A DNA stretch of 34,609 nucleotides from an uncultured Muribaculaceae bacterium (GCA_944321865.1 CALUMZ010000023.1:1-34609); one strand, 5' to 3'; positions 8,116 to 17,056 are shown, numbered from the stretch's first letter. A program made the numbers and translations. The notes: generated by a model from the sequence alone, not told the origin.

Positions 8116-10122
8116 ATGAAAAAAACATCAATATGCCTACTGTCGGGCCTGCTGCTTTTAAGCTCTTGCCTTGACGAGGATCCGAAATACATGAACGACA
8201 GCTCGGTGGTATATACAAGCGAGCAATCGGCTCAAATCGTGTTGAACGGGCTATACGGGTTAATGGCAGTGCAAGGGTCGTTTGCCCAGTTGCTGCCGGA
8301 AATCAATACCGAAGCATCGGGCTTGTGTTGGACCAGTTACAACCTGTCGGACAACCGTTGCCAATACACCAACGGGCAGATACCGGTCGACAACGAGTTC
8401 AACAACCTTGTATGGGGCGCGCTCTACCAAGCCATACAGAACTGCACCAACTTCATAAGCGAGCTTAACGGTCCCGATGCAGGGCAATGGGACAGCAAGG
8501 CCAACATGATAGCTCAAGCCAAATTCTTGCGCGGCGTATGCTATTACCAGCTTTACACGCTCTATGGCGGTGTGCCCTTGCGTGTGGAGCCGACAACCAC
8601 CGAGAACCTGAACCTGCCTCGCGCATCGCGCCAACAGGTAATAGACCAAATTGTCAAGGACTGGACTGAAGCAATCCCCGATCTTGATGATGAATCCAAA
8701 CTCGAATCAGGAAAACCTACGGCACCGTGCAAATCTTCGGCATACGCATACCTTGCCAAGCTGTACTGGCTGATGGGATGCAACTCGTGGGCGGCCGAAG
8801 ACGGCGACCCATGGGCCACAACCACTTTGAGGCAGTCATGGCCGGAGATGCAACCGAGCCGCACCTACTTCACCAAGGCTAAGGAATATGGCGACAGCGT
8901 ATTCAAAGCCAACGTGTTTGACCTCGAACGCGACTTCCGCACGCTCTTCGGCGGCAACCGTGTGTCAATGTCCGACGAATTTGTATTTGTGGTTGACGCA
9001 ACGATGAACACCACCGAAAACGTGGGTTACAATTCACTGCACTGGACATTCTCGCCGCAAAACTGTTCTCCGGGCGAAACTTGGGGACGCTCGCAACCAA
9101 GCAAGTCGTTCTACAACTGGGCCAACGGTACTTACCAAGACGACCCGCGTCTTGACATCACATTCATGACATCTTGGTATAAGTATGTCAATGGCGCAGA
9201 GTCTGATGAATTCCAAGTTTCCTATCCACTCGTATACCAACAAACCAGAAAAAATGGGAAATACGAATACTATGACCCAATCTTCGGTGAAACGTATCTA
9301 AGAGACACTTTCTATACCGTATACGACATCGTTGCCTCAATAGATTACAAAATCACCGACGGCAACAAAGGTAACATAATGTTTGACGACGTTACTAACC
9401 CCAACTGCGACACTACGGCAATGAAAGAAAGGCTGAAGAACTTGCTGGCGGCCGGAACAATCACACAAGAGCAACGCGACTCGCTGTGGCGCGTAGACTC
9501 GATTCTGAATGACGCATTCTGCCGCACCAAGGGGACTGACGACTGGAACATCAACGACTGGCCATACTTCGGCAAATACCGCACACTCAACTGCACCGGC
9601 CGTTACTCCGACAACAATATCTACGTATACCGCTACGCCGACTTCTTGTTGCTGATGGCCGACGTTGAAAACGAGCTTGGCAACTCAACCGACGCCCTCG
9701 CATACCTCAACAAGGTTCTTGACCGAGCCCGTCAATCGAGCGATGCCGACGGCAACACGTTGCACACCTACCCGCTTGCCGAAACCAATACTGACAAGGA
9801 TTACTTGCGCGAACGGATATTCCATGAACGTCTGTTTGAACTTGCAGCCGAGTTCGACGGATTCATCGACACCCGCCGCCGCGGCATCAACTGGCGCAAG
9901 AGAATATTGGAACGCAGCAACAACGACTATATCACTTCCGCCTGCTACCATTATGGCGTTGAAAACGGCTACAAATCGCCGTGGCGCGAATACTGGTACC
10001 CAAACGATGGAACAGAAGACTGGAACAGCTACCTGATACGCAACCAACAGATTCCACTCCCGCGTATGGAATTCACCAACAACAGCGCACTCACCAGTGC
10101 CGACCAGAATCCGGGCTATTAA
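8116..10122 (+). CDS. susD: SusD/RagB-family starch-binding-like outer membrane lipoprotein
   Basis: This 668-residue lipoprotein has a signal peptide ending in the lipobox LLSSC, with Cys18 as the lipidated residue. The N-terminal SusD region (YTSEQSAQIVLNGLYGLM, then NNLVWGALYQAIQNCTNFI) and the TPR-like segment (AQAKFLRGVCYYQLYTLYGGVPL) are clear. The C-terminal RagB/SusD domain contains YRYADFLLLMADVENELG and the typical ERLFELAAEFDGFIDTRRRG. It should cap the SusC barrel and bind glycan at the cell surface. It is somewhat longer than many SusD proteins (about 500-600 residues); extra sequence lies around residues 330-480. It starts 23 bp after susC and is followed by a terminator, so it closes the unit. 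Confidence 0.94.
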   Translation: MKKTSICLLSGLLLLSSCLDEDPKYMNDSSVVYTSEQSAQIVLNGLYGLMAVQGSFAQLLPEINTEASGLCWTSYNLSDNRCQYTNGQIPVDNEFNNLVWGALYQAIQNCTNFISELNGPDAGQWDSKANMIAQAKFLRGVCYYQLYTLYGGVPLRVEPTTTENLNLPRASRQQVIDQIVKDWTEAIPDLDDESKLESGKPTAPCKSSAYAYLAKLYWLMGCNSWAAEDGDPWATTTLRQSWPEMQPSRTYFTKAKEYGDSVFKANVFDLERDFRTLFGGNRVSMSDEFVFVVDATMNTTENVGYNSLHWTFSPQNCSPGETWGRSQPSKSFYNWANGTYQDDPRLDITFMTSWYKYVNGAESDEFQVSYPLVYQQTRKNGKYEYYDPIFGETYLRDTFYTVYDIVASIDYKITDGNKGNIMFDDVTNPNCDTTAMKERLKNLLAAGTITQEQRDSLWRVDSILNDAFCRTKGTDDWNINDWPYFGKYRTLNCTGRYSDNNIYVYRYADFLLLMADVENELGNSTDALAYLNKVLDRARQSSDADGNTLHTYPLAETNTDKDYLRERIFHERLFELAAEFDGFIDTRRRGINWRKRILERSNNDYITSACYHYGVENGYKSPWREYWYPNDGTEDWNSYLIRNQQIPLPRMEFTNNSALTSADQNPGY

Positions 10123-10142
10123 TCCCGAATTATAACTCACCT

Positions 10143-10179
10143 AAAGTCACCTGCCCAACACCGGACAGGTGACTTTTTT
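10143..10179 (+). terminator. Rho-independent terminator of the susCD unit
   Basis: A perfect 11-bp stem (10143-10153 with 10166-10176) is followed by a run of Ts to 10179, starting 20 bp after the susD stop. Confidence 0.9.
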
Positions 10180-10226
10180 ACTTTATGCCACATTTAACGG
10201 CGCTTTGCCAAAAATAATCACGTCAT

Positions 10227-10260
10227 TTTGCCGCATTATATTCTAAATTTATTACCTTTG
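10227..10260 (+). promoter_or_regulatory. Promoter of the ROK kinase gene
   Basis: TTTG at 10227-10230 and TACCTTTG at 10253-10260 match the Bacteroidetes -33/-7 consensus with a 22-nt gap, the same gap as at 370-403. The predicted start near 10267 gives a leader of about 86 nt. Confidence 0.75.
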
Positions 10261-10352
10261 CGCAGGTTATACCGATTCAAGGCGTACCGAACAGCTATCG
10301 TTCACTTACTAAGTATAATCATATACATAACATAAATTTAAAACTTAAAATC

Positions 10353-11372
10353 ATGAAACCTTACGTTATAGGTATAGACATGGGTGGTACAAACACCGTG
10401 TTTGGAATTGTCGACGCTCGCGGCAACGTTATAGCCTCGAGCTCAATAAAAACAGCTAAGCACAGCGACATAAACGATTACATCGACGAGCTTTATACCG
10501 AATTGAGCCGTATCATAACAGCCAATGATGCTGTCGACAAAATCTACGGCATTGGCATCGGAGCACCCAATGCCAACTATTACACAGGCACCATCGAAGA
10601 TGGAGTAAACCTGCCGTGGCCCACTCCCATACCACTTGCCAACCTCGTAAGCAACAAGTTCGGCATACCTTGCGCCATCACCAACGATGCCAATGCGGCA
10701 GCCATAGGTGAAATGACCTACGGTGCTGCACGCGGTATCAAAGACTTCATAATGATTACACTCGGGACAGGCGTAGGCAGCGGTATCGTCATCAACGGAC
10801 AGCTCGTGTACGGGCACGACGGATTTGCCGGCGAACTTGGCCACGTGATAATGAAACGCAACAACGGGCGCATCTGCGGTTGCGGACGCACGGGTTGCTT
10901 GGAGACATATTGCTCGGCCACAGGTGTGGCTCGCACGGCACGCGAATTCCTCGAAGTTCGCACCGAACCGTCAATGCTGCGAAACCTGCAAATCGAGGAT
11001 ATCACCTCAAAAGACGTGTACGACGCAGCCATCGCAGGCGACAAGATGGCCAAAGACATATTTGAATACACCGGCAAGATTCTTGGCGAAGCATTGGCCG
11101 ACTTTGTGGCATTCTCAAGCCCCGAAGCGATAGTGATGTTCGGCGGCCTTGCCAAAGCCGGCGACTTGCTGATGAAACCGGTTAAAAACGCCATGGAACA
11201 AAACATGCTTAGCATATATCGCGGCAAAGTGCGCCTGCTCATATCGGAATTGAAAGACAGCGACGCCGCAGTGCTTGGCGCAAGCGCACTCGGCTGGGAA
11301 GTAAAACCGGCTCCGACTGCTCCCGCAGCCACTCCGGTAGCTGCTCCTGCCGCTCCGACTGCACAAAAATAA
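10353..11372 (+). CDS. ROK-family sugar kinase (glucokinase type)
   Basis: This 339-residue cytoplasmic protein has the ROK ATP-binding loop DMGGTNT (9-15) and the sugar-binding/catalytic segment ITNDANAAAIGE with D112 as likely base. A second phosphate motif, LGTGVGSGIV, sits near 137-146. The sugar contact ELGH is at 161-164. The ROK zinc motif is C175-G-C177 to C182 (GRICGCGRTGCLE). The family phosphorylates glucose, mannose, GlcNAc or related hexoses; glucokinase is the commonest call but specificity is not decided here. The last 25 or so residues are a low-complexity Ala/Pro/Thr tail (KPAPTAPAATPVAAPAAP), which is unusual for the fold and probably disordered. It has its own promoter and terminator and so forms a single-gene unit. 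Confidence 0.9.
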   Translation: MKPYVIGIDMGGTNTVFGIVDARGNVIASSSIKTAKHSDINDYIDELYTELSRIITANDAVDKIYGIGIGAPNANYYTGTIEDGVNLPWPTPIPLANLVSNKFGIPCAITNDANAAAIGEMTYGAARGIKDFIMITLGTGVGSGIVINGQLVYGHDGFAGELGHVIMKRNNGRICGCGRTGCLETYCSATGVARTAREFLEVRTEPSMLRNLQIEDITSKDVYDAAIAGDKMAKDIFEYTGKILGEALADFVAFSSPEAIVMFGGLAKAGDLLMKPVKNAMEQNMLSIYRGKVRLLISELKDSDAAVLGASALGWEVKPAPTAPAATPVAAPAAPTAQK

Positions 11373-11401
11373 AAAATCGGAATATAATCCAACATACGCA
11401 T

Positions 11402-11442
11402 AAAAGTGCCGCACTACCCCACCCCGGGAGTTCGGCACTTTT
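11402..11442 (+). terminator. Terminator after the ROK kinase gene
   Basis: A 10-bp perfect stem (11402-11411 with 11433-11442) encloses a 21-nt loop. The stem ends in TTTT, and CGCATTTTTT follows. It lies 30 bp after the kinase stop. Confidence 0.8.
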
Positions 11443-11454
11443 CGCATTTTTTAG

Positions 11455-11462
11455 TAATTTTG
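11455..11462 (+). promoter_or_regulatory. -7 box of the MATE gene
   Basis: TAATTTTG matches TAnnTTTG. No clean -33 TTTG is seen (TTCG at 11431-11434 is the best). The box ends only 9 bp before the ATG at 11472, so the transcript would be leaderless or nearly so. Confidence 0.5.
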
Positions 11463-11471
11463 TCTCGCATT

Positions 11472-12818
11472 ATGGGACAATTAACTATATACAAAAGCCA
11501 TTACCGGCAGATATTCACACTGGGACTGCCATTGATGTTGGGGCAATTAGGCATGATAATGACCGGATTTGCCGACACTTTCATGGTTGGCCACTACTCT
11601 ACCGAGTCGCTTGCCGCGGCATCGTTCGTAAACAATGTCATGAACTTCATGACGGTGCTGTGCATGGGATTCTCTTACGGGCTGACCCCTATCGTCAGTG
11701 CAACAAATGCCCGAGGGAAACACACCGAGGTGGGCGGAATCGTCAAGAATGCAGTGCTGCTGAACATGACATTCGGCATCGGTATCGGATTGGCTATGCT
11801 GGCAATATACTTCAATGTCGAAAAAATGGGGCAACCCGCAAACCTTATACCACTAATCAAGCCATACTACCTCGTATTGCTTGCCTCGATGATTCCGATG
11901 CTTTTTGTCAACACATTGCGGCAATTCACCGACGGCATAGCCGACACGCGCCTGTCGATGTGGATAATCATTGGCGGAAACATACTGAACATCATCTTAA
12001 ACTACCTGACAATATACGGCAACTTCGGATTTCCCGAATTAGGATTGCTCGGAGCGGGACTCAGCACCCTCGCAGCCCGCATCGCAATGGCCGTGGCATA
12101 CGTAATTGTACTGTCGCAATCGAGCAAGTATACCGAATACGTCCAAGGAATAAAGCACTGCCATGCCGACATGGGAACGATAGCCACCATCTTCGGCACA
12201 TCATGGCCCATAGCGGTGCAAATGGGACTCGAAACCGGCATTTTCTCCTTCGCTTCGATCATGATAGGCTGGCTTGGCGAAATACCCCTTGCCGCCTACC
12301 AGATAATGTTGAGCATCAGCACCATCGGTTTCATGATTTATTACAGCCTCGGAGCAAGCATGTCGATAAAAATAGCAAGTTACTACGGAGCAGGCGACAT
12401 AGCAAAAATCAGAAGTTGCTCGATAGCCGGACTGCACATAATCATGTTGTTTGCCGCAGTAGCATGCTTGGTATTCTATTTCCTTGGCGAGCCTGTAATA
12501 AGGCTGTTCACCGACGACACGGCAGTAATCGCTGTGGCGCTGATGGTGATTCCACCGCTGATGCTCTACCAAATAGGCGATGCGCTGCAAGTAACATACG
12601 CCAACGCACTGCGCGGCATAACCGATGTGCGCCCGATGATGCTCACAGCCATTATCGCATACTTGGCAGTTGGGCTTCCTCTCGGCTACTTTTTGGGTTT
12701 CCCTTGTGGAATGGGGATAGTGGGCATCTACCTGTCATTTGCCGTGGCTCTGTTGATGGCCGGAATAATGTTTTTCGCCAAGTTCAGAATAGACATAATG
12801 CGGCTCCAAAAACAATGA
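11472..12818 (+). CDS. MATE-family multidrug/Na+ antiporter
   Basis: This 448-residue inner membrane protein has about 12 hydrophobic helices. The N-terminus is typical of MATE exporters (IFTLGLPLMLGQLGMIMTGFADTFMVGHYSTESLAAASFVNN). The internal repeat begins near FGTSWPIAVQMGLETGIFSFASIMIGWLG. Members export cationic drugs or metabolites using Na+ or H+ gradients; the substrate is unknown. An upstream in-frame ATG at 11406 would add 22 residues, but that stretch lies inside the terminator of the preceding gene and upstream of the -7 box, so the start at 11472 is preferred. Its TGA overlaps the ATG of the following DUF2752 gene by 4 bp, indicating translational coupling. Confidence 0.92.
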   Translation: MGQLTIYKSHYRQIFTLGLPLMLGQLGMIMTGFADTFMVGHYSTESLAAASFVNNVMNFMTVLCMGFSYGLTPIVSATNARGKHTEVGGIVKNAVLLNMTFGIGIGLAMLAIYFNVEKMGQPANLIPLIKPYYLVLLASMIPMLFVNTLRQFTDGIADTRLSMWIIIGGNILNIILNYLTIYGNFGFPELGLLGAGLSTLAARIAMAVAYVIVLSQSSKYTEYVQGIKHCHADMGTIATIFGTSWPIAVQMGLETGIFSFASIMIGWLGEIPLAAYQIMLSISTIGFMIYYSLGASMSIKIASYYGAGDIAKIRSCSIAGLHIIMLFAAVACLVFYFLGEPVIRLFTDDTAVIAVALMVIPPLMLYQIGDALQVTYANALRGITDVRPMMLTAIIAYLAVGLPLGYFLGFPCGMGIVGIYLSFAVALLMAGIMFFAKFRIDIMRLQKQ

Positions 12819-13189
12819 AAAAATACCGGTTCACAATAATTGCAATATCCATTATGGCAATCTTGACGATTGTCTACCTGATTTTCGACCCGGCAAAGTC
12901 GGCATGGTTCCCCCGATGCCCGTTCCTCGTGCTTACAGGGCTTAAATGCCCCGGTTGTGGCAGCCAGCGCGTAATTCACTCCCTGCTCAACGGCGACATC
13001 GCCTCGGCTTGGCACTGCAACGCACTTTTGGTGGCATCTCTCCCGATAATATTCCTGTATTGCTATGCCGAACTCACTCGCACCCACCATCCCGCACTAT
13101 ATAACCGGCTCAACAGCATTGCAGCCATCCGTAGCACCTTTGTAATAATTATGTCATGGTGGGTGGCTCGCAATATTTTCGGTTGGTGA
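12815..13189 (+). CDS. DUF2752 family small membrane protein
   Basis: This 124-residue protein starts in an ATGA overlap with the MATE gene. It has an N-terminal transmembrane helix (FTIIAISIMAILTIVYLIF). The DUF2752 hallmark follows: CPFLVLTGLKCPGCGSQR, with cysteines in the CPxCG arrangement, then SLLNGDIASAWHCNALL. Two more hydrophobic segments follow, near LLVASLPIIFLYCY and TFVIIMSWWVARNIFGW. The biochemical role of the family is not established. The CPGCG motif suggests metal binding or a redox site at the membrane. Coupling to a MATE exporter may mean shared function or simply operon packing. Confidence 0.85.
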   Translation: MKKYRFTIIAISIMAILTIVYLIFDPAKSAWFPRCPFLVLTGLKCPGCGSQRVIHSLLNGDIASAWHCNALLVASLPIIFLYCYAELTRTHHPALYNRLNSIAAIRSTFVIIMSWWVARNIFGW

Positions 13190-13215
13190 AACGCTAAGAT
13201 TTTCCATTTTTTCCT

Positions 13216-13223
13216 TAAATTTG
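13216..13223 (+). promoter_or_regulatory. -7 box of the YitT-family gene
   Basis: TAAATTTG matches TAnnTTTG. Transcription would start near 13230, downstream of an alternative ATG at 13221, which supports the start at 13245. Confidence 0.5.
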
Positions 13224-13244
13224 TGCAACGCAAACCCAAGGAAC

Positions 13245-14210
13245 ATGAAAAAGACAATATACAGTTGGACCGCAATCTTATTAGGGTGTGCCATCACAGC
13301 CATAGGATTTGTGTTTTTTATCAACCCATACGGCATAGTACCCGGCGGTGTATACGGCGCAAGCATAGTGCTGCAACACATTTTCCCATCGATACAGGTT
13401 GGTACTTTTGGCTATATGCTCGATATTCCGTTGCTCACACTGTCGGTACTGCTGTTAGGAGCAAAAATAGGCACCCGCACTATTGTCGCAGCACTCACAA
13501 CCCCATTTATAATGAATGCATTGGAATGGGTAGCATACCCCGACAAGGAAGCATTGCAATCGCTCGACCCGTCGCGGCTGTTGGGTGGCATACTCGACTT
13601 GAGCGACCACTTGATAATAGCCACCGTAATGGGAGCCGCAGTCATCGGACTCGGGTGCGGGCTCATCGTGCGTCAGCAAGCGACATCGGGTGGTAGCGAC
13701 ATCGTTGCCATGATATTGCAAAAATATTGCCACATGCGATTCTCCCGGGCAATAATGCTTGTCGACGGAGTTGTGGTATTCTTCGGCCTCATAGTCATCG
13801 GTTTCGGCATAGGCAGCAACAACACCGACTCCGAGCCAACCATATACCTGTCGCTATACTCGCTTGCAGCAATCTTCGTCACTTCGCGCGTACTTGCATT
13901 TGTCATAAACGGGCCCAAAAACGACAAACTGATGTTTGTGATTAGCGAAAAGCACCTCCCCGACTTGCGTGAATATATACTGCGCGACCTTGACCGCACA
14001 GGAACATACATCAAGAGCAGCGGCCTTTACACCGGACACGAAAAAGAGATGCTTTTCCTCGTTGTGAGCTATAAAGAAGTTGACAATCTTAAACTGAAAA
14101 TAAAACAAGCCGACCCCGGCGCATTTGTCGTCGTCACCGACGCCTACGATGCCTACGGTGAAGGGTGGAAACCTCTGCCGTCGTCAAAGAACGACATCAA
14201 CCCCGAGTAA
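13245..14210 (+). CDS. YitT family membrane protein (DUF161/DUF2179)
   Basis: This 321-residue protein has about five to six transmembrane helices in the first 220 residues. Conserved YitT features are visible: FVFFINPYGIVPGGVYGASIV near the N-terminus and GLIVRQQATSGGSDIVAMIL in the middle. A cytoplasmic DUF2179 domain follows at about 230-310 (KLMFVISEKHLPDLREYIL ... TGHEKEMLFLVVSYKEV). The family is widespread and of unknown transport role. The start at 13245 is preceded by AAGGA and follows the predicted transcription start; the ATG at 13221 overlaps the -7 box and is less likely. No clear terminator follows before the AraC-type gene. Confidence 0.88.
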   Translation: MKKTIYSWTAILLGCAITAIGFVFFINPYGIVPGGVYGASIVLQHIFPSIQVGTFGYMLDIPLLTLSVLLLGAKIGTRTIVAALTTPFIMNALEWVAYPDKEALQSLDPSRLLGGILDLSDHLIIATVMGAAVIGLGCGLIVRQQATSGGSDIVAMILQKYCHMRFSRAIMLVDGVVVFFGLIVIGFGIGSNNTDSEPTIYLSLYSLAAIFVTSRVLAFVINGPKNDKLMFVISEKHLPDLREYILRDLDRTGTYIKSSGLYTGHEKEMLFLVVSYKEVDNLKLKIKQADPGAFVVVTDAYDAYGEGWKPLPSSKNDINPE

Positions 14211-14356
14211 CACCGGCGCACACCGCAGCCCCACCATCTCCCACATAATATGTCGCGACCGTGGCAGATTATTGCTACAAGTATACCTTTTACTGATATT
14301 TGTACACATTTTACCTGTTTCGGCAAACGCATGGGTTGCGTATCAAAATTTATTCC

Positions 14357-14364
14357 TAACTTTG
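14357..14364 (+). promoter_or_regulatory. -7 box of the AraC-type regulator gene
   Basis: TAACTTTG matches TAnnTTTG and ends 5 bp before the ATG at 14370, so the mRNA may begin at or next to the start codon. A weak TTG lies at 14336-14338. Confidence 0.5.
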
Positions 14365-14369
14365 AAAAT

Positions 14370-15278
14370 ATGGAAAAGGTAATAAAACTTAATAACATAG
14401 ACGATTACAGCCGACTGTTCGGCTTGGAGACATTGCACCCGCTTGTAAATGTAATCGACTTGCAGGAGGCAACGTCATTCCCAAACCATTTCAAAGTAAA
14501 TTATGGAATCTACGCCATTTACTTAAAAGACACGAAATGCGGGGACATTCGTTACGGCCGCCAAACGTATGACTACCAAGAAGGAACCGTGGTGAGTTTC
14601 GCCCCGGGACAGATAGCCGAGGTCGACATGCAGGAAGGCACACGGCCGTCGGCATTGGGACTGATGTTCCACCCCGATTTCATAAAGGGCACCACGCTCG
14701 GCCGCGAAATAAAGCAATATTCATTCTTCTCCTACGAATCGGCCGAGGCGCTGCACCTCTCCGACGATGAAAGGCAGATATTTACCGATTGCATCGCAAA
14801 AATCAAGGCCGAACTGACCCGCCCGGTCGACAAGCACAGCCGCAAACTCGTGGTGCGCAACATAGAATTGCTGCTCGACTATTGCATGCGCTTCTATGAA
14901 CGCCAGTTTGAGACCCGCAGCAGGGTAAACCACGACGTTCTCACACGCTTTGAAACACTACTCGACGATTACTACGCATCGGGCAAGTCCATGGAAGAAG
15001 GGTTACCTACCGTAAAATATTTTGCCGACAAAATATGCCTGTCGCCCAATTACTTCGGCGACCTGATAAAAAAAGAAACCGGCAAGACGGCTCAGGAATA
15101 CATCCAGAACAAAATCATCGACACTGCCAAAGAGATGATTTTAGGCTCGGAGAAGACCGTCAGTGAAATTGCTTACAGCCTCGGTTTCCAATATTCCCAA
15201 CACTTCAACCGCATCTTCAAGAAAAACGTAGGCTACACCCCGACGGAATACCGCAAGCAGTCGGTCGCCGCAGTGTGA
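14370..15278 (+). CDS. AraC-family transcriptional regulator
   Basis: This 302-residue protein has an N-terminal cupin-like sensor region (about 20-170, with YGRQTYDYQEGTVVSFAPGQ). A C-terminal AraC/XylS double helix-turn-helix lies at about 205-297. Its signatures are KYFADKICLSPNYFGDLIKKETGKTAQEYIQNKII and then VSEIAYSLGFQYSQHFNRIFKKNVGYTPTEYRK, close to the family consensus. It should bind DNA and respond to an unidentified small molecule. An upstream in-frame ATG at 14250 would add 40 residues; the -7 box at 14357-14364 and the family N-terminus favour 14370. It faces the minus-strand transporter gene and shares a hairpin terminator with it. Its target genes are unknown. Confidence 0.9.
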   Translation: MEKVIKLNNIDDYSRLFGLETLHPLVNVIDLQEATSFPNHFKVNYGIYAIYLKDTKCGDIRYGRQTYDYQEGTVVSFAPGQIAEVDMQEGTRPSALGLMFHPDFIKGTTLGREIKQYSFFSYESAEALHLSDDERQIFTDCIAKIKAELTRPVDKHSRKLVVRNIELLLDYCMRFYERQFETRSRVNHDVLTRFETLLDDYYASGKSMEEGLPTVKYFADKICLSPNYFGDLIKKETGKTAQEYIQNKIIDTAKEMILGSEKTVSEIAYSLGFQYSQHFNRIFKKNVGYTPTEYRKQSVAAV

Positions 15279-15300
15279 AGCCCCCGCGCACAGAAATAGA

Positions 15301-15337
15301 ATTGGCAGGAAATCGGTTTGCACCGAATCCTGCCAAT
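15301..15337. terminator. Hairpin between convergent AraC and transporter genes
   Basis: A 10-bp stem (15301-15310 with 15328-15337) is extended by an inner 5-bp stem (15313-15317 with 15322-15326). It lies between the AraC stop and the minus-strand transporter stop, so it can terminate both. T-runs are short on both sides. Confidence 0.6.
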
Positions 15338-15367
15338 TTGTTATATTCCGAATAATGCACGTCGGCG

Positions 15368-17056
15368 TTATGCCAATGCAAGTATCAATATCTGCGCCGA
15401 AATCACCCTCAGGAACATAGTCAACGGGTACACGGTAGAATAAGCCACAGCCGGAGCGTCGTTGTTGGCCGTCTTGTTACCATATGCCAGTGCCGGTGGG
15501 TCGGTATAGCTGCCCGAAAGCAGACCCATTATCGAGAAATAATTCAGCTTGTACTTGCCGCGGGCAATGATGCCGACAATAAGCAACGGGAAGAACGTTA
15601 TCAAGAAACCATACAGCACCCATTGCAAACCGGTGGTGTTGAATACCGTCGCGGCAAAGTCGCCACCGGCCGCTATGCCCACCGATGCGAGGAACAGGCA
15701 GATACCTATCTCGCGCAACATCAGGCTTGCCGCCGAAGATGTGTAGGTGACAAGTTTCACTTTATACCCGAAGCAGCTGATGAGAATAGCCACAATCAGC
15801 GGTCCGCCGGCCAACCCGAGCTTCATAGGCACCGACATACCCGGGAACGAAATAGGAATAGACCCGAGCACTATACCAAGCAATATGCCGATGAACATGG
15901 TGAACATGTTGGGCTGGTTGAGACGCTTCACCGAGTTACCCATGCGCTCGGCAAGGCGGTTAATATCGTCGATGTTGCCCACCACCGTAATGCGGTCGCC
16001 TATCTGCAAGGCAAGGTTGGGATTGGCAAGCAGGTCCACTCCGGCACGGTTGACGCGCGTTGCGTTCAGCTTATAGCCCATGCGCAGGCGCAGCGACCCG
16101 ATTTTGCGACCCGAGTATTCGCTCTTCGTCACCAATATGCGGCGCGAAACCACCGGACCATTGTTGGTGTCCCAGTCCATGTCAATCTTGTACCCTATGA
16201 CCGATTCATACACATGTTCTTCCTGAGCCGACACCACGATGAGCAGCAGGTCGTCCTTCTCTATCACCGTGTCGGACTTGGGTATTATCACTTCACCCGT
16301 CGAGGCTTTTTTCATACGCGAAATCACGAAGTTGCGATCTATGACGTCGTGCAATTCCTTAATGGTTCGGTTGAAAATCAGTTCGTTGGTCACCTTCAGC
16401 GTAATCACGTGCGGCACCAATTGGCTTTGCTCGTTCTCTTCATTCAACCTCTGTTGTTCCGAGTCAAGATTGATTCTGAAAATCGCTTTCACCAATATCA
16501 TCGACAAGATGATACCCAACACACCCAATGGGTAGGCTGCGGCATACCCCATAGCCATTCCTTTGATGGCTTCGGCCGTTTCGGGCGTTGCCCCGGCAGC
16601 CTCGGTGAGGGTCTGCTGCGCGGCACCAAGTCCCGGAGTATTGGTCACTGCACCCGAAAGCACACCCACCAAGTTAGAGATGCTTATGTTCCCGAATCCG
16701 AAATAAATTGCAAGCGCAACCACGATGTTAAGCACGATAATCAACACGGCAAGACCGTTAAGCACAAGCCCGCCACGCTTAAACGACGAGAAGAAGCCGG
16801 GACCCACCTGCAAACCTATCGAGAAGATAAACAGTATTAGCCCGAATTCCCTGATAAAATGAAGGATTTCGGTATTGACGGTCAGCTGTAAATGCCCGAC
16901 CACAATACCGACGAAAAGCACGAATGTGACCCCTAACGAGACACCGAAAATCTTAATTTTCCCTAAGATGACGCCAAATGCTATCACCAACGCATACAGG
17001 AATATCGCGTGAGCAATAGAACTGTTGTCCATCACAAGCTCAGTCAGCCAACTCAT
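15368..17056 (-). CDS. AspT/YidE/YbjL-type transporter with two TrkA-C domains
   Basis: This 562-residue inner membrane protein has two halves of about five to six helices each, flanking a cytoplasmic region (about 195-375) with two RCK_C/TrkA-C domains (VITLKVTNELIFNRTIKELH ... and RRILVTKSEYSGRKIGSLRL ...). The AspT duplication motif appears as SGAVTNTPGLGAAQQTL in the first half and SGSYTDPPALAYGNK in the second. AspT exchanges aspartate for alanine; most YidE/YbjL relatives have no assigned substrate, so the transported molecule is unknown. The start at 17056 lies about 38 nt from the predicted transcription start. It is downstream of the UDP-glucose dehydrogenase gene on the same strand but has its own -7 box. 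Confidence 0.9.
   Translation of the reverse strand: MSWLTELVMDNSSIAHAIFLYALVIAFGVILGKIKIFGVSLGVTFVLFVGIVVGHLQLTVNTEILHFIREFGLILFIFSIGLQVGPGFFSSFKRGGLVLNGLAVLIIVLNIVVALAIYFGFGNISISNLVGVLSGAVTNTPGLGAAQQTLTEAAGATPETAEAIKGMAMGYAAAYPLGVLGIILSMILVKAIFRINLDSEQQRLNEENEQSQLVPHVITLKVTNELIFNRTIKELHDVIDRNFVISRMKKASTGEVIIPKSDTVIEKDDLLLIVVSAQEEHVYESVIGYKIDMDWDTNNGPVVSRRILVTKSEYSGRKIGSLRLRMGYKLNATRVNRAGVDLLANPNLALQIGDRITVVGNIDDINRLAERMGNSVKRLNQPNMFTMFIGILLGIVLGSIPISFPGMSVPMKLGLAGGPLIVAILISCFGYKVKLVTYTSSAASLMLREIGICLFLASVGIAAGGDFAATVFNTTGLQWVLYGFLITFFPLLIVGIIARGKYKLNYFSIMGLLSGSYTDPPALAYGNKTANNDAPAVAYSTVYPLTMFLRVISAQILILALA

Noticed and set aside
11660..12814. Upstream part of a 509-codon frame running into DUF2752
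   Set aside because: It is an out-of-frame reading of the MATE gene; only the part from 12815 has DUF2752 sequence.
15623..16840. 405-codon plus-strand frame opposite the AspT-type transporter
   Set aside because: His/Arg/Gln-rich shadow of the transporter gene, with no domain or ribosome site.
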